From an uncultured Bacteroidia bacterium (GTDB lineage Bacteria > Bacteroidota > Bacteroidia > Bacteroidales > UBA932), in contig CACXHM010000086.1 of NCBI GenBank assembly GCA_902767465.1, forward strand, positions 1 to 6,076: a stretch of 6,076 bases of DNA, given 5' to 3'. Of this stretch, positions 1 to 5,979 are shown piece by piece; within the stretch, counting starts at the first letter, position 1; every line of letters begins with the position of its first letter. The notes beneath the pieces are model-generated. The model was given only the letters and a program-made list of their open reading frames with translations, was not told the origin of the DNA and did not search any database. Position numbers and translations under genes: made by a program.

Positions 1-1032
1 GTAGTCGTGGCCGAAACGCAGGTCGGAGGCAGGACCGTTCCCCGCAATGGCTTCATCTGCGCAGCGGACAATGTTTTCCGAAACACCGGTAGCTGCGGCC
101 ATCCTCAGGTCGCCGAACTGAGCGGAATTGCACTGGCCAAGATACATATTAAGGTTGTTGTATTCCATCCAGGCATAGATCACATCAAAGGGCAGAAAGC
201 GGAATACGTCGAATTTAACCTCGAAGGCCGCGCTGGTGCGGGCTGTCCCAAAGATTGCAAGGGTAAAGTATTTGGTGTTGGGCACCAGACGTTTCATTGC
301 CGCTGCGTCTGTAAACAGCGGCAGCACCGCTGCATCAAAGTCCACGTTCATAGCATTTCGGAGCGAATCCAGAATGGGTTTGGCGGCATTTCTCAATTCC
401 TCCGGCGCATCGTTGCTCACTTCATGCTGAATTTTTTCCGCGCCGCAGTCCATTGTGATATCGAGCCCGGGTTCGAGGACCTGAAGCCGGTTGGTGAACG
501 CCGCCATGCTGACCAGGCAGCGCGGCACGGTGCTGCTGATTACCCGGACGTGACCGTCGCCGCCTCGGAACACACGGCGGAAGCGCTTGTACATCCTGTC
601 TGCGATATCCCGATGCTCGCGCTGTCCGCGAAGGGTCAGGCGCCCGTCCATTCCGTTCACCAGGGTACGGATGACGATGGTTTCCTGCAGAAGGGAATCT
701 CCACGGGCAGTAAGAACGCCTTCATTTTTGGCTGCCTGCAGCGTGGAGATGATGTTTTCGTAGCGGCTCTGATCCCAACCCGAACGGCTACCGTGACGAC
801 CGTAATGGCTGATATAAAACGGCTTATATCCGTGTGGCGCCTTTGTGTCGGGGCCGGGGACGACAGCGATATCATACGGGCATGCGTTCAGCCCAGCCGC
901 AGGATGACAATGATCAATCAGTTCGGCAAGGGCAGGATTTGGGAAACGGCTGTAGTCTTTCTGCGCTTGTGCAGAAAGAAGCGATACGAACACCGTGGTG
1001 GCTAATGTACAGATAATCAGTTTTTTGCGCAT
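1..1032 (-). CDS. Secreted histidine-type acid phosphatase (clade 2; phytase/MINPP-like), 3' end cut by window edge
   Basis: Reading from ATG at 1032 gives 344 codons with no stop before the window edge, so the C-terminus is missing. Residues 1-23 form a signal peptide (MRKKL, hydrophobic core, AQA before Q24), which indicates export. The catalytic signature RHGSRSG lies at 79-85, with His80 the expected phosphohistidine nucleophile. LTLRG at 132-136 and an SSTVPR segment ending in Arg171 fit the phosphate pocket. LRFGHD at 338-343 supplies the His-Asp proton-donor motif typical of branch 2 histidine acid phosphatases, two residues before the edge. Such enzymes remove phosphate from phosphomonoesters such as phytate or sugar phosphates; the substrate cannot be told here. 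Bacteroides MINPP phytases carry His-Ala-Glu instead of His-Asp, so this is a relative rather than a clear MINPP. It lies 75 bp downstream of the next minus-strand gene, without an obvious promoter of its own, so cotranscription is possible. Confidence 0.93.
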   Translation of the reverse strand, partial: MRKKLIICTLATTVFVSLLSAQAQKDYSRFPNPALAELIDHCHPAAGLNACPYDIAVVPGPDTKAPHGYKPFYISHYGRHGSRSGWDQSRYENIISTLQAAKNEGVLTARGDSLLQETIVIRTLVNGMDGRLTLRGQREHRDIADRMYKRFRRVFRGGDGHVRVISSTVPRCLVSMAAFTNRLQVLEPGLDITMDCGAEKIQHEVSNDAPEELRNAAKPILDSLRNAMNVDFDAAVLPLFTDAAAMKRLVPNTKYFTLAIFGTARTSAAFEVKFDVFRFLPFDVIYAWMEYNNLNMYLGQCNSAQFGDLRMAAATGVSENIVRCADEAIAGNGPASDLRFGHDY

Positions 1033-1067
1033 TTTGACTCGCTGGAATTCAGACACGTTGTTTTTTA

Positions 1068-1081
1068 TAAACAGCTGTTTA
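1068..1081. repeat. 14-bp perfect palindrome in the gap before the phosphatase gene
   Basis: The sequence TAAACAGCTGTTTA is identical on both strands and sits 36 bp upstream of the phosphatase start codon. It has no central loop and no following T-tract, so it is a poor terminator. It would suit a dimeric regulator as a binding site. No regulator is identified, and a 14-bp palindrome can occur by chance in A/T-rich gaps. Confidence 0.4.
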
Positions 1082-1107
1082 ATAGTGGTTTAGCTATCAC
1101 GGCCGCA

Positions 1108-1713
1108 CTAAAAACGCAGCGCCAGGCCGACTCCGGATGCGGTGCTTCCGAAAATCACCTCTTTCTCGACCCTGACGGAAGTATTGTTGTATTCATCACA
1201 TACGGCCTTCATCTTTTTATCGGCCCTTACCCTTACGGGGATTCCGAGGGCGAGTCCTGCAGCCCCCACTCCGGCAGCGGCAAGACCGCCTGCAGCAAAG
1301 TATCCAGCAGGACGCATTACTTCCTCCATGTCGGCTTGGCCAAACGAGAAGACAGCTACAAGTGCACCTACAACCACATATCCGAGTGCAACAACTTCCG
1401 CTGCAGCGCCCACGCCAATCATGCAAGAGCCGCCTATCGCAAGACCGTTGCCTATGCGGCGTTGCCTTGTATACTGTTTCCAGGCAGGATTGAAGTCGGT
1501 GGAATCTATATTGGACAGGAGCAGATATTTCTGTTCGGGAGTCAGGACCGTACCGTCAAGTCTGATTTTCACTCCTTTATGGTGTGCACCGGTCATTTGT
1601 GCTATCTTGACGGAGTCTCTGTGCGCCTTGCGTTCTTCTCTCCTTGCGCCAGGTTCTGCAACTGCTGCAAAACACAAAAGGGCGGCCAACAATGTAATTA
1701 GAATCTTTTTCAT
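1108..1713 (-). CDS. Exported hypothetical protein with Gly/Ala-rich hydrophobic segments, function unknown
   Basis: The 201-residue protein begins with a typical signal peptide (MKK, hydrophobic stretch, AVA at 17-19 before E20). A basic region follows at 23-50. Residues 50-80 read like a short conserved soluble part (LDGTVLTPEQ, then SNIDSTDFNPAWKQY). Two hydrophobic Gly/Ala-rich segments lie at about 88-124 and 137-159, the first long enough for a helical hairpin. The C-terminus contains DEYNN and ends in Leu-Arg-Phe after an alternating stretch. I recall Bacteroidetes proteins of similar shape (signal peptide, glycine-rich membrane segments, a YN motif) but none with a function. It is probably anchored in an envelope membrane. 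It has a Bacteroidota-type -7 box upstream and may be the first gene of a unit with the phosphatase. The antisense open frame across the same DNA is not credible. Confidence 0.8.
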   Translation of the reverse strand: MKKILITLLAALLCFAAVAEPGARREERKAHRDSVKIAQMTGAHHKGVKIRLDGTVLTPEQKYLLLSNIDSTDFNPAWKQYTRQRRIGNGLAIGGSCMIGVGAAAEVVALGYVVVGALVAVFSFGQADMEEVMRPAGYFAAGGLAAAGVGAAGLALGIPVRVRADKKMKAVCDEYNNTSVRVEKEVIFGSTASGVGLALRF

Positions 1714-1723
1714 GGCTGATTAG

Positions 1724-1756
1724 TTTGGACAAATATACGAAAAATAACTATCTTCG
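1724..1756 (+). promoter_or_regulatory. Bacteroidota promoter for the kinase gene
   Basis: TTTG at 1724-1727 and TATCTTCG at 1749-1756 are separated by 21 bp, matching the TTTG/TAnnTTTG promoter pattern with one mismatch in the -7 box. Transcription should begin near 1761-1763, giving a leader of about 15 nt before the ATG at 1778. It interleaves with the minus-strand promoter, so the two RNA polymerase sites probably exclude each other. Confidence 0.65.
1730..1737 (-). promoter_or_regulatory. -7 box (TATATTTG) for the hypothetical gene at 1108-1713
   Basis: On the minus strand TATATTTG matches the Bacteroidota -7 consensus TAnnTTTG exactly and ends 16 nt before the ATG at 1713. The best -33 candidate is TTTC at 1765-1762 with a 24-bp spacer, longer than the usual 19-21, so the promoter is only half convincing. 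It overlaps the spacer of the oppositely oriented kinase promoter. Confidence 0.5.
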
Positions 1757-1777
1757 CCGACGAAATAACACTAATCA

Positions 1778-2869
1778 ATGAAAACGGAACAGGATCTTGC
1801 TTTGATTGCCGGCAAATTCGCCATCAAAGGAAATATTGAAAGTATTGCCCCTCTTGGCAACGGGCTTATCAACGATACATACATGGTAAAGGCCGACGGC
1901 CCGGAAGAATATGTGCTCCAGCGCATCAACAACGCAATATTCAAGGATGTCGAACTGCTGCAGCACAATATTGAGTGTGTTACCCGGCATATCCGTTCCA
2001 AACTGAAGGAAGCCGCAGAAAATGACATAGACCGCAAGGTGCTCAGATTCGTGTCAGTTAAAGAAAGTGACAAGACCTATTGGACAGATGGCAATACCTA
2101 CTGGCGGGTATCTGTTTTTATTCCGGATGCAGTTACTTATGAGGCTGTTACGCCTGAATATTCCTATTTTGCCGGCAAGGCGTTCGGGCGTTTCGAGGCG
2201 CAGCTTGCCGATATTCCCGACACCCTTGGTGAAACCATTCCCGATTTTCATAACATGGAACTGCGCGCTCGCCAGCTGCACGAAGCCGTTGCTGCCGACA
2301 AGGCCGGCCGTATGGCAGATCCGGAAGTACAGGCTTTGGTGGAAGAGATAGGAAAATATGAAGAGGAGATGACCAAGGCGGAGCGCCTCTTCCGGGAAGG
2401 AAAACTTCCAAAGCGCATCTGTCACTGCGATACAAAAGTCAACAACATGATGTTCGACAAGGATGGCAATGTCCTCTGCGTGATCGATCTTGACACCGTA
2501 ATGCCATCTTTCGTATTTTCAGATTTCGGAGATTTCCTGCGTACGGCTGCAAATTATACTGCAGAAGATGATCCAGACATCTCCAAAGTGGGGTTCAACA
2601 TGGAAATATTCAAAGCTTTCAGCAAGGGATATATTGAGTCTGCAAAAGCATTTCTGACCCCTGTCGAAAGAGAGAATCTCCCCTATGCAGCCTGCCTCTT
2701 CCCGTATATGCAGTGCGTGCGGTTCTTTGCCGATTACATCAACGGCAATACTTATTACAGAATCAAATATCCCGAACACAACATGGACCGCACCCGCAAC
2801 CAGTGGGCGCTTTTCCAAAGTGCGAAAGCACATGAAGCGGAAATGAAAGAGTGGATAGACAGCCTTTGA
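1778..2869 (+). CDS. nahK: NahK-like N-acetylhexosamine 1-kinase (APH-fold phosphotransferase)
   Basis: The 363-residue cytoplasmic protein belongs to the aminoglycoside-phosphotransferase/choline-kinase fold and has the length of Bifidobacterium NahK (about 359). The N-lobe carries the nucleotide loop GNGLINDTY at 27-35 and YVLQRIN at 45-51. The catalytic loop is HCDTKVNNMMF at 216-226, with Asp218 the expected base. The metal-binding segment is IDLDTVMP at 236-243, followed by DFGD at 249-252. The C-terminal part (RFFADY, then KYPEHN and RTR, 315-340) closely follows NahK as I remember it. NahK phosphorylates GlcNAc or GalNAc at C1, feeding amino-sugar salvage toward UDP-sugars. Genomes often label such genes aminoglycoside phosphotransferase, but resistance is unlikely. 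The related kinase AmgK acts on N-acetylmuramate in wall recycling; that substrate is a less likely alternative. The gene has its own promoter and terminator, so it is probably monocistronic. Confidence 0.87.
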   Translation: MKTEQDLALIAGKFAIKGNIESIAPLGNGLINDTYMVKADGPEEYVLQRINNAIFKDVELLQHNIECVTRHIRSKLKEAAENDIDRKVLRFVSVKESDKTYWTDGNTYWRVSVFIPDAVTYEAVTPEYSYFAGKAFGRFEAQLADIPDTLGETIPDFHNMELRARQLHEAVAADKAGRMADPEVQALVEEIGKYEEEMTKAERLFREGKLPKRICHCDTKVNNMMFDKDGNVLCVIDLDTVMPSFVFSDFGDFLRTAANYTAEDDPDISKVGFNMEIFKAFSKGYIESAKAFLTPVERENLPYAACLFPYMQCVRFFADYINGNTYYRIKYPEHNMDRTRNQWALFQSAKAHEAEMKEWIDSL

Positions 2870-3394
2870 TCAGGCGTTTTCAAATAGAATACATACAAAG
2901 CAGATAGGACCCTGATGCTTGAGCGTCAGGGTTATTTTTCCTTCGTTGCACACGAAAACGCTGCGATAGGTACATTTGTTTTTAATCAGTGCAACCAACT
3001 TCTCGGAACTCTCCTCGAATGGCCCGCCTTCGAAGTTTTCAATATCTTCCGCGGCTTTTCCGTATTGTTTGGTAAGAATGGCCTTGACTGTACTGTAGTC
3101 GTTTTCGAGTTTTACCCATGAGAGCCTCGGAGGAATTTCGGCTCTGATTGCCCGGGCCTGCCCGGCGTCATCCGGGATGATGTTGACTTCTACGTCAGTG
3201 AAACCTGCATATTTCCCTATTACCAGAGGAACTCCGTCGTTGGTTTCCTCGTATTTAAACCCTTTTTTGCCCAGGGCGGAAACCATCTCATCTACACTGC
3301 CTTTTATTTCAACCTTATTGAAACTCAGCGGTTTCTGTGCGGAAATCGGAAGGAATGCCAAAATTGCGGCCAAAGTAAGGATAGCTTTTTTCAT
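2870..3394 (-). CDS. Small secreted protein of a Bacteroidetes-type family, function unknown
   Basis: The start is placed at ATG 3394 because it gives a clean signal peptide (MKKAILTL, hydrophobic core, SAQ at 18-20). An ATG 24 bp further upstream would add MNLQTKID ahead of it and overlap the dacB gene. The mature part is about 154 residues and soluble. It reads LSFNKVEIKGSVDEM, then LGKKGFKYE, GKYAGFTDVEV, WVKLENDY, LTKQYGKA and finally YRSVFVCNEGKITLTL. This pattern resembles a family I recall from Bacteroides of short exported proteins with an FKG-V-I-G opening and a K-x-YG motif; none has a known role. The TGA of dacB and this ATG are separated by one base, so the two are almost certainly cotranscribed and translationally coupled, suggesting an envelope role. 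Its stop codon abuts that of the kinase. Confidence 0.83.
   Translation of the reverse strand: MKKAILTLAAILAFLPISAQKPLSFNKVEIKGSVDEMVSALGKKGFKYEETNDGVPLVIGKYAGFTDVEVNIIPDDAGQARAIRAEIPPRLSWVKLENDYSTVKAILTKQYGKAAEDIENFEGGPFEESSEKLVALIKNKCTYRSVFVCNEGKITLTLKHQGPICFVCILFENA
2909..2939 (+). terminator. Rho-independent terminator of the kinase gene, inside the convergent CDS
   Basis: ACCCTGATGC (2909-2918) pairs with GCGTCAGGGT (2923-2932) over 10 bp with one G-T wobble, closing a TTGA tetraloop. TTATTTTT (2932-2939) follows at once. The stem lies 39 bp past the kinase stop codon. On the minus strand the hairpin is preceded by A residues and has no T-tract after it, so it should act only on plus-strand transcription. 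It occupies codons of about residues 152-162 of the convergent gene. Confidence 0.82.
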
Positions 3395-3395
3395 G

Positions 3396-4685
3396 TCAAT
3401 TTTCGTTTGCAAGTTCAAGGATGATATTGTCGAGAATTGGCGCCAGTTCTGTCTGACGTCCTACGAAATTGTTGACCATCAGGCTGAAGGCTATGGTTTT
3501 GCGGGTATCTCCATCAGAGGGGAGAATGTAGCCGGAGAAGCATCTCACGCCGTTCATGCTTCCGCTCTTCATATATATGCGGTTCTTTACCTCCTGAGGG
3601 GCCTTGGGAAGGCGGGTCGTGAGTGTCCCGTCTTTGCGGCCGGGCCGGGGAAGGGAATTCAGGTAATCTTTATAGCAGCTGGTCCTGCTCATTGCGGTAA
3701 GCAGTCTTACGAAAAATTCCGGAGAGACGTAGTTCTTGCGCGAAAGACCGCTTCCGTCTGCAAAACGCATCGCTCCGCTGGGGCCGGCAAGGCCGATTGG
3801 AGAGAGCGCCCGGTGCAGTGCGGCTGTAGCGCTGTCGTAGTCATCAGAACCATTGTTCGCCTTGCCGATGGCCTTGATGAGGGTTTCCGCACAGAAATTG
3901 TCGGACTGATGGTTTGCGATGGATGCGATGTGGTTGATTGATGCGGACATGGCGCTTCCAAGCAGGGTGAGGGAGTCGGGCACCATCTTGCCAGAGTCTG
4001 CCTGGTCGGGAATTCCGCTTACTTCAATCCCGTTCCGTATCAGCCAGTCCCTGAAATGCACTGCTGCTGCAAGCGGTCCGTCCGGGATGCTGTCACCCAT
4101 TTTCCCCCGCCAGGTCAGCCCCGAAGGCACCACTCCGTCTTTGCTCTTTTCATCTTCTGTGCTCCAGTCGGTATGCCGCCGTTCCCCTTCAAAATAACTT
4201 CCGTCCCCGACAATATCTCCTTCTATCCTGTATATGCCATTGTCCACGAGAACTTTGCGCCACTTTCCAAAGGGTACGTCCTCTTTCGGGAGGTACGGGA
4301 ACAAGTCGCCGATCAGGGGATCTCCGCCGCCAATTATATATAGGTTTCCGCGGAGGGTGCTGTCGCAGACGCTGCCGTCGGTGGCAAGCGTGGTCTTGAA
4401 AGTGTAGGCCCTTCCCAGTTTGAGATATGCGGCTGCGGTGGTAATGAGTTTCATATTGCTCGCGGGCACCATGCACCTTCCTGAGTTGAGACTGACCAGA
4501 GTGTCACCTTTGAAATTCACTGCGAGTATTCCCCAGACGCTGTGCTCGAGCCTGCCTCCCTTCCCGTCAAGAGCCCTTACCGTGTTGTTGACGCTGCCTT
4601 TCGCTGCTTCAGATCCCTGTGCGCAAACATTTTGGACAGCTCCCAGCGCAATAAGCAATGTAAAAATCGTTATGACATGTTTCAT
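3396..4685 (-). CDS. dacB: D-alanyl-D-alanine carboxypeptidase/endopeptidase, PBP4 type (peptidase S13)
   Basis: The 429-residue protein has a signal peptide (MKHVITIF, core to about 20, CAQ at 21-23), placing it in the periplasm. All three penicillin-binding motifs are present: SNMK at 76-79 with Ser76 the acylated nucleophile, SDN at 261-263, and KSG at 373-375. Supporting S13 segments are NLYIIGGGDP (114-123), GDIVGDGSYF (156-165) and FADGSGLSR (308-316). The enzyme removes the terminal D-Ala from muropeptides and/or cuts DD-crosslinks during wall remodelling. From SxxK to SxN is 185 residues against about 244 in E. coli PBP4 as I remember it, while SxN to KSG (112) matches, so the inserted middle domain is clearly shortened. 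It is the first gene of a unit with the small secreted protein downstream and is divergent from an NlpC/P60 peptidase. Confidence 0.93.
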   Translation of the reverse strand: MKHVITIFTLLIALGAVQNVCAQGSEAAKGSVNNTVRALDGKGGRLEHSVWGILAVNFKGDTLVSLNSGRCMVPASNMKLITTAAAYLKLGRAYTFKTTLATDGSVCDSTLRGNLYIIGGGDPLIGDLFPYLPKEDVPFGKWRKVLVDNGIYRIEGDIVGDGSYFEGERRHTDWSTEDEKSKDGVVPSGLTWRGKMGDSIPDGPLAAAVHFRDWLIRNGIEVSGIPDQADSGKMVPDSLTLLGSAMSASINHIASIANHQSDNFCAETLIKAIGKANNGSDDYDSATAALHRALSPIGLAGPSGAMRFADGSGLSRKNYVSPEFFVRLLTAMSRTSCYKDYLNSLPRPGRKDGTLTTRLPKAPQEVKNRIYMKSGSMNGVRCFSGYILPSDGDTRKTIAFSLMVNNFVGRQTELAPILDNIILELANEN

Positions 4686-4691
4686 CGGCTA

Positions 4692-4699
4692 CAAAGATA
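4692..4699 (-). promoter_or_regulatory. -7 box (TATCTTTG) for dacB, only 6 nt before the start codon
   Basis: On the minus strand TATCTTTG matches TAnnTTTG exactly, in the common context CTATCTTTG. Only six bases (TAGCCG) separate it from the dacB ATG at 4685. In Bacteroidota transcription starts several bases past this box, so the mRNA would have almost no leader. I find no good TTTG at the -33 position. Confidence 0.55.
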
Positions 4700-4708
4700 G
4701 CAAATTGC

Positions 4709-4738
4709 AGCTTTTAATTAACTTTGTGCAGAAAAGCT
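4709..4738. repeat. Inverted repeat flanking the -7 box of the NlpC/P60 gene
   Basis: AGCTTTT at 4709-4715 and AAAAGCT at 4732-4738 are perfect 7-bp arms around a 16-base spacer. The spacer contains the plus-strand -7 candidate at 4719-4726. The position suits an operator, but the arms are short and A/T-rich, so chance is possible. Confidence 0.3.
4719..4726 (+). promoter_or_regulatory. -7 box (TAACTTTG) for the NlpC/P60 gene
   Basis: TAACTTTG matches TAnnTTTG exactly and would give a leader of about 50-55 nt to the ATG at 4787. No clear TTTG lies 19-21 bp upstream, so the call rests on the -7 box and its position. It faces away from the dacB -7 box, with 19 bp between them. Confidence 0.45.
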
Positions 4739-4786
4739 TGCAGCTGATGTGTTTTTTTACTGATTCGTAATCAATTGAAAATCAAT

Positions 4787-5860
4787 ATGAACAATGTTTT
4801 ATCTCTGGTGAAAATGCACCAGAGACTTTCAAGTAAAATACTGATAATAAGCGCATTATGCTCCAGTGTAATCCTTGCATCCTGCATGCGGGCATCTGCA
4901 CAGGATGATGGCACGCGATGGGCGCTCGTGAACGTGAGCGACTGTTTTATGCGTGCCGAGCCCCGCTATGGCAGCGAGTGCGTGAGCCAGAGTCGTATGG
5001 GTACTCTGGTTCAGGTGCTGGAGACAAAGGGCTATTGGGTGAAGGTAAGGACTCCGGAACCATACGAGGGATGGGTGAATGAACTCGCGCTCTCTCCCAC
5101 GCAGCCTCTTTCTGCAGGAGAGCAGGCGAAGATGGGGGAGTATGGCCCGAAATTGCAGCCTTTTACGGAAAAGGAAGCCAGGAAGTGGTTGTCGAAGGAT
5201 AGATTCATATGTCTGAAAGACGATACTTTTGTCTATGAGGAAACGTCCGCCCAATCGGCCCATATCAGCAATTTGAAAATGAGTTGCATCGTAGGTGCAG
5301 GAAAGGCTTCCTCCGGTTCGGGCTGGATTTCCGTTGCTCTTCCGGATGGCCGGCAGGGTTTCGTCCCGGCTTCCGACGTGCAACCTTTCCGCACCTGGGC
5401 CGAGGATGTTTGCTGGCATCGCCTTGCCAGCGGAGAAGATGTTTCGGGCGACATTGTGAGCCTTGCGAAACAGTTTCTGGGCATGCCATACATGTGGGCC
5501 GGGATGAGTGTCGGTCACTTTGACTGCAGCGGCCTTACGGGCTTCTGCTATTTTATGAACGGGATCTTGCTGCCTCGTGACGCGTCGCAGCAGGTAAAGT
5601 GTGGCATCGAGGTTCCTTTTGAAGACATGAAGGCCGGGGATCTGGTGTTCTTCGGCAATACTTCGGTGGGGCATGTGGCCCTTTGCATCGGAAACCACAA
5701 GATTATCCATGCCTCCCAGATCGTGCGCATAAACTCCCTCGTCCCGGGCGAAAAAGACTACTACGGGCGGAACATTCTTCATATCCGCCGCATTCTCGGC
5801 CACGAAACTGAAGGAGAACTGAAAGCCGTGCCTATCAGGGACAGCCCGTCCTATTTCTGA
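4787..5860 (+). CDS. SH3b-SH3b-NlpC/P60 lipoprotein, probable YkfC-like muropeptide endopeptidase (C40)
   Basis: Numbering from ATG 4787 gives 357 residues. A lipoprotein signal ends in the lipobox LASC with Cys33 the lipid-anchored residue. ATG 4814 is a serious alternative start that leaves a classic 23-residue signal; a TTG at 4775 is less likely. Two SH3b domains follow at about 44-104 (opening WALVNVSDCFMRAEP) and 139-201 (ending GRQGFVPASDVQPF). The NlpC/P60 domain spans about 220-338: PYMWAG, then DCSG with catalytic Cys247, GHVAL with His296 and IIHAS with His308. All catalytic residues of the Cys-His-His set are present. This arrangement matches Bacteroides and Bacillus YkfC-type enzymes, which cut between gamma-D-Glu and the diamino acid in free muropeptides with an N-terminal L-Ala. 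It probably sits on a periplasm-facing membrane. It is divergent from dacB, consistent with wall turnover. Confidence 0.9.
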   Translation: MNNVLSLVKMHQRLSSKILIISALCSSVILASCMRASAQDDGTRWALVNVSDCFMRAEPRYGSECVSQSRMGTLVQVLETKGYWVKVRTPEPYEGWVNELALSPTQPLSAGEQAKMGEYGPKLQPFTEKEARKWLSKDRFICLKDDTFVYEETSAQSAHISNLKMSCIVGAGKASSGSGWISVALPDGRQGFVPASDVQPFRTWAEDVCWHRLASGEDVSGDIVSLAKQFLGMPYMWAGMSVGHFDCSGLTGFCYFMNGILLPRDASQQVKCGIEVPFEDMKAGDLVFFGNTSVGHVALCIGNHKIIHASQIVRINSLVPGEKDYYGRNILHIRRILGHETEGELKAVPIRDSPSYF

Positions 5861-5921
5861 TCGAAGGTGAGTATCAAAGACTTGCCAAAACATGGAGAAT
5901 TGCAAGAAAAATAAAGAAAAA

Positions 5922-5953
5922 TTTGATTTATAAAATAAACTACTTTATATTTG
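5922..5953 (+). promoter_or_regulatory. Strong Bacteroidota promoter for the gene starting at 6017
   Basis: TTTG at 5922-5925 and TATATTTG at 5946-5953 match both consensus elements exactly with a 20-bp spacer, the best promoter in the window. Transcription should begin near 5958-5960, giving a leader of about 57-60 nt. No terminator for the preceding lipoprotein gene is visible in 5861-5921; the weak hairpin around 5880-5906 lacks a T-tract. Confidence 0.75.
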
Positions 5954-5979
5954 CATCGGTGTTACTCTCCAACCGGTGC
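5953..5979. repeat. Inverted repeat overlapping the predicted transcription start
   Basis: GCATCGGT at 5953-5960 and ACCGGTGC at 5972-5979 form 8-bp arms with one G-T mismatch around an 11-base spacer. The left arm begins at the last base of the -7 box, so most of it lies at or before the predicted start of the RNA. That favours a DNA operator over an RNA hairpin. An 8-bp palindrome, GGGTACCC, follows at 5992-5999 within the leader. Confidence 0.45.

Noticed and set aside
7..1005. Long plus-strand open frame (332 codons) opposite the phosphatase
   Set aside because: It is in codon register with the minus-strand phosphatase, which has a signal peptide and all catalytic motifs. The antisense translation shows no recognisable domain and is a by-product of codon bias.
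1142..1723. Plus-strand open frame (193 codons) opposite the hypothetical envelope gene
   Set aside because: The translation is low-complexity Pro/Ala/Ser. The minus-strand frame has a signal peptide and a -7 box, so it is preferred.
1778..2869. Aminoglycoside resistance phosphotransferase
   Set aside because: The fold is shared, but length and motifs along the whole protein follow NahK, and there is no mobile or resistance context.
2862..2880. Short hairpin GCCT/AGGC followed by GTTTT at the kinase stop codon
   Set aside because: The stem is only 4 bp with a short T-run; the hairpin at 2909-2939 is a much stronger terminator.
3177..3941. Plus-strand open frame (254 codons) across the 5' part of the small secreted gene and the end of dacB
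   Set aside because: It crosses the junction of two well-supported minus-strand genes and shows no domain or start signal.
4856..5905. Long minus-strand open frame (349 codons) opposite the NlpC/P60 gene
   Set aside because: It is in register with the lipoprotein gene, its translation is rich in His and Arg with no domain, and it has no promoter. The sense frame has SH3b and NlpC/P60 motifs.
5880..5906. Possible terminator after the NlpC/P60 gene (CTTGC with GCAAG)
   Set aside because: The stem is weak with a large loop, and A residues rather than T residues follow on the plus strand. On the minus strand no T-run follows either.
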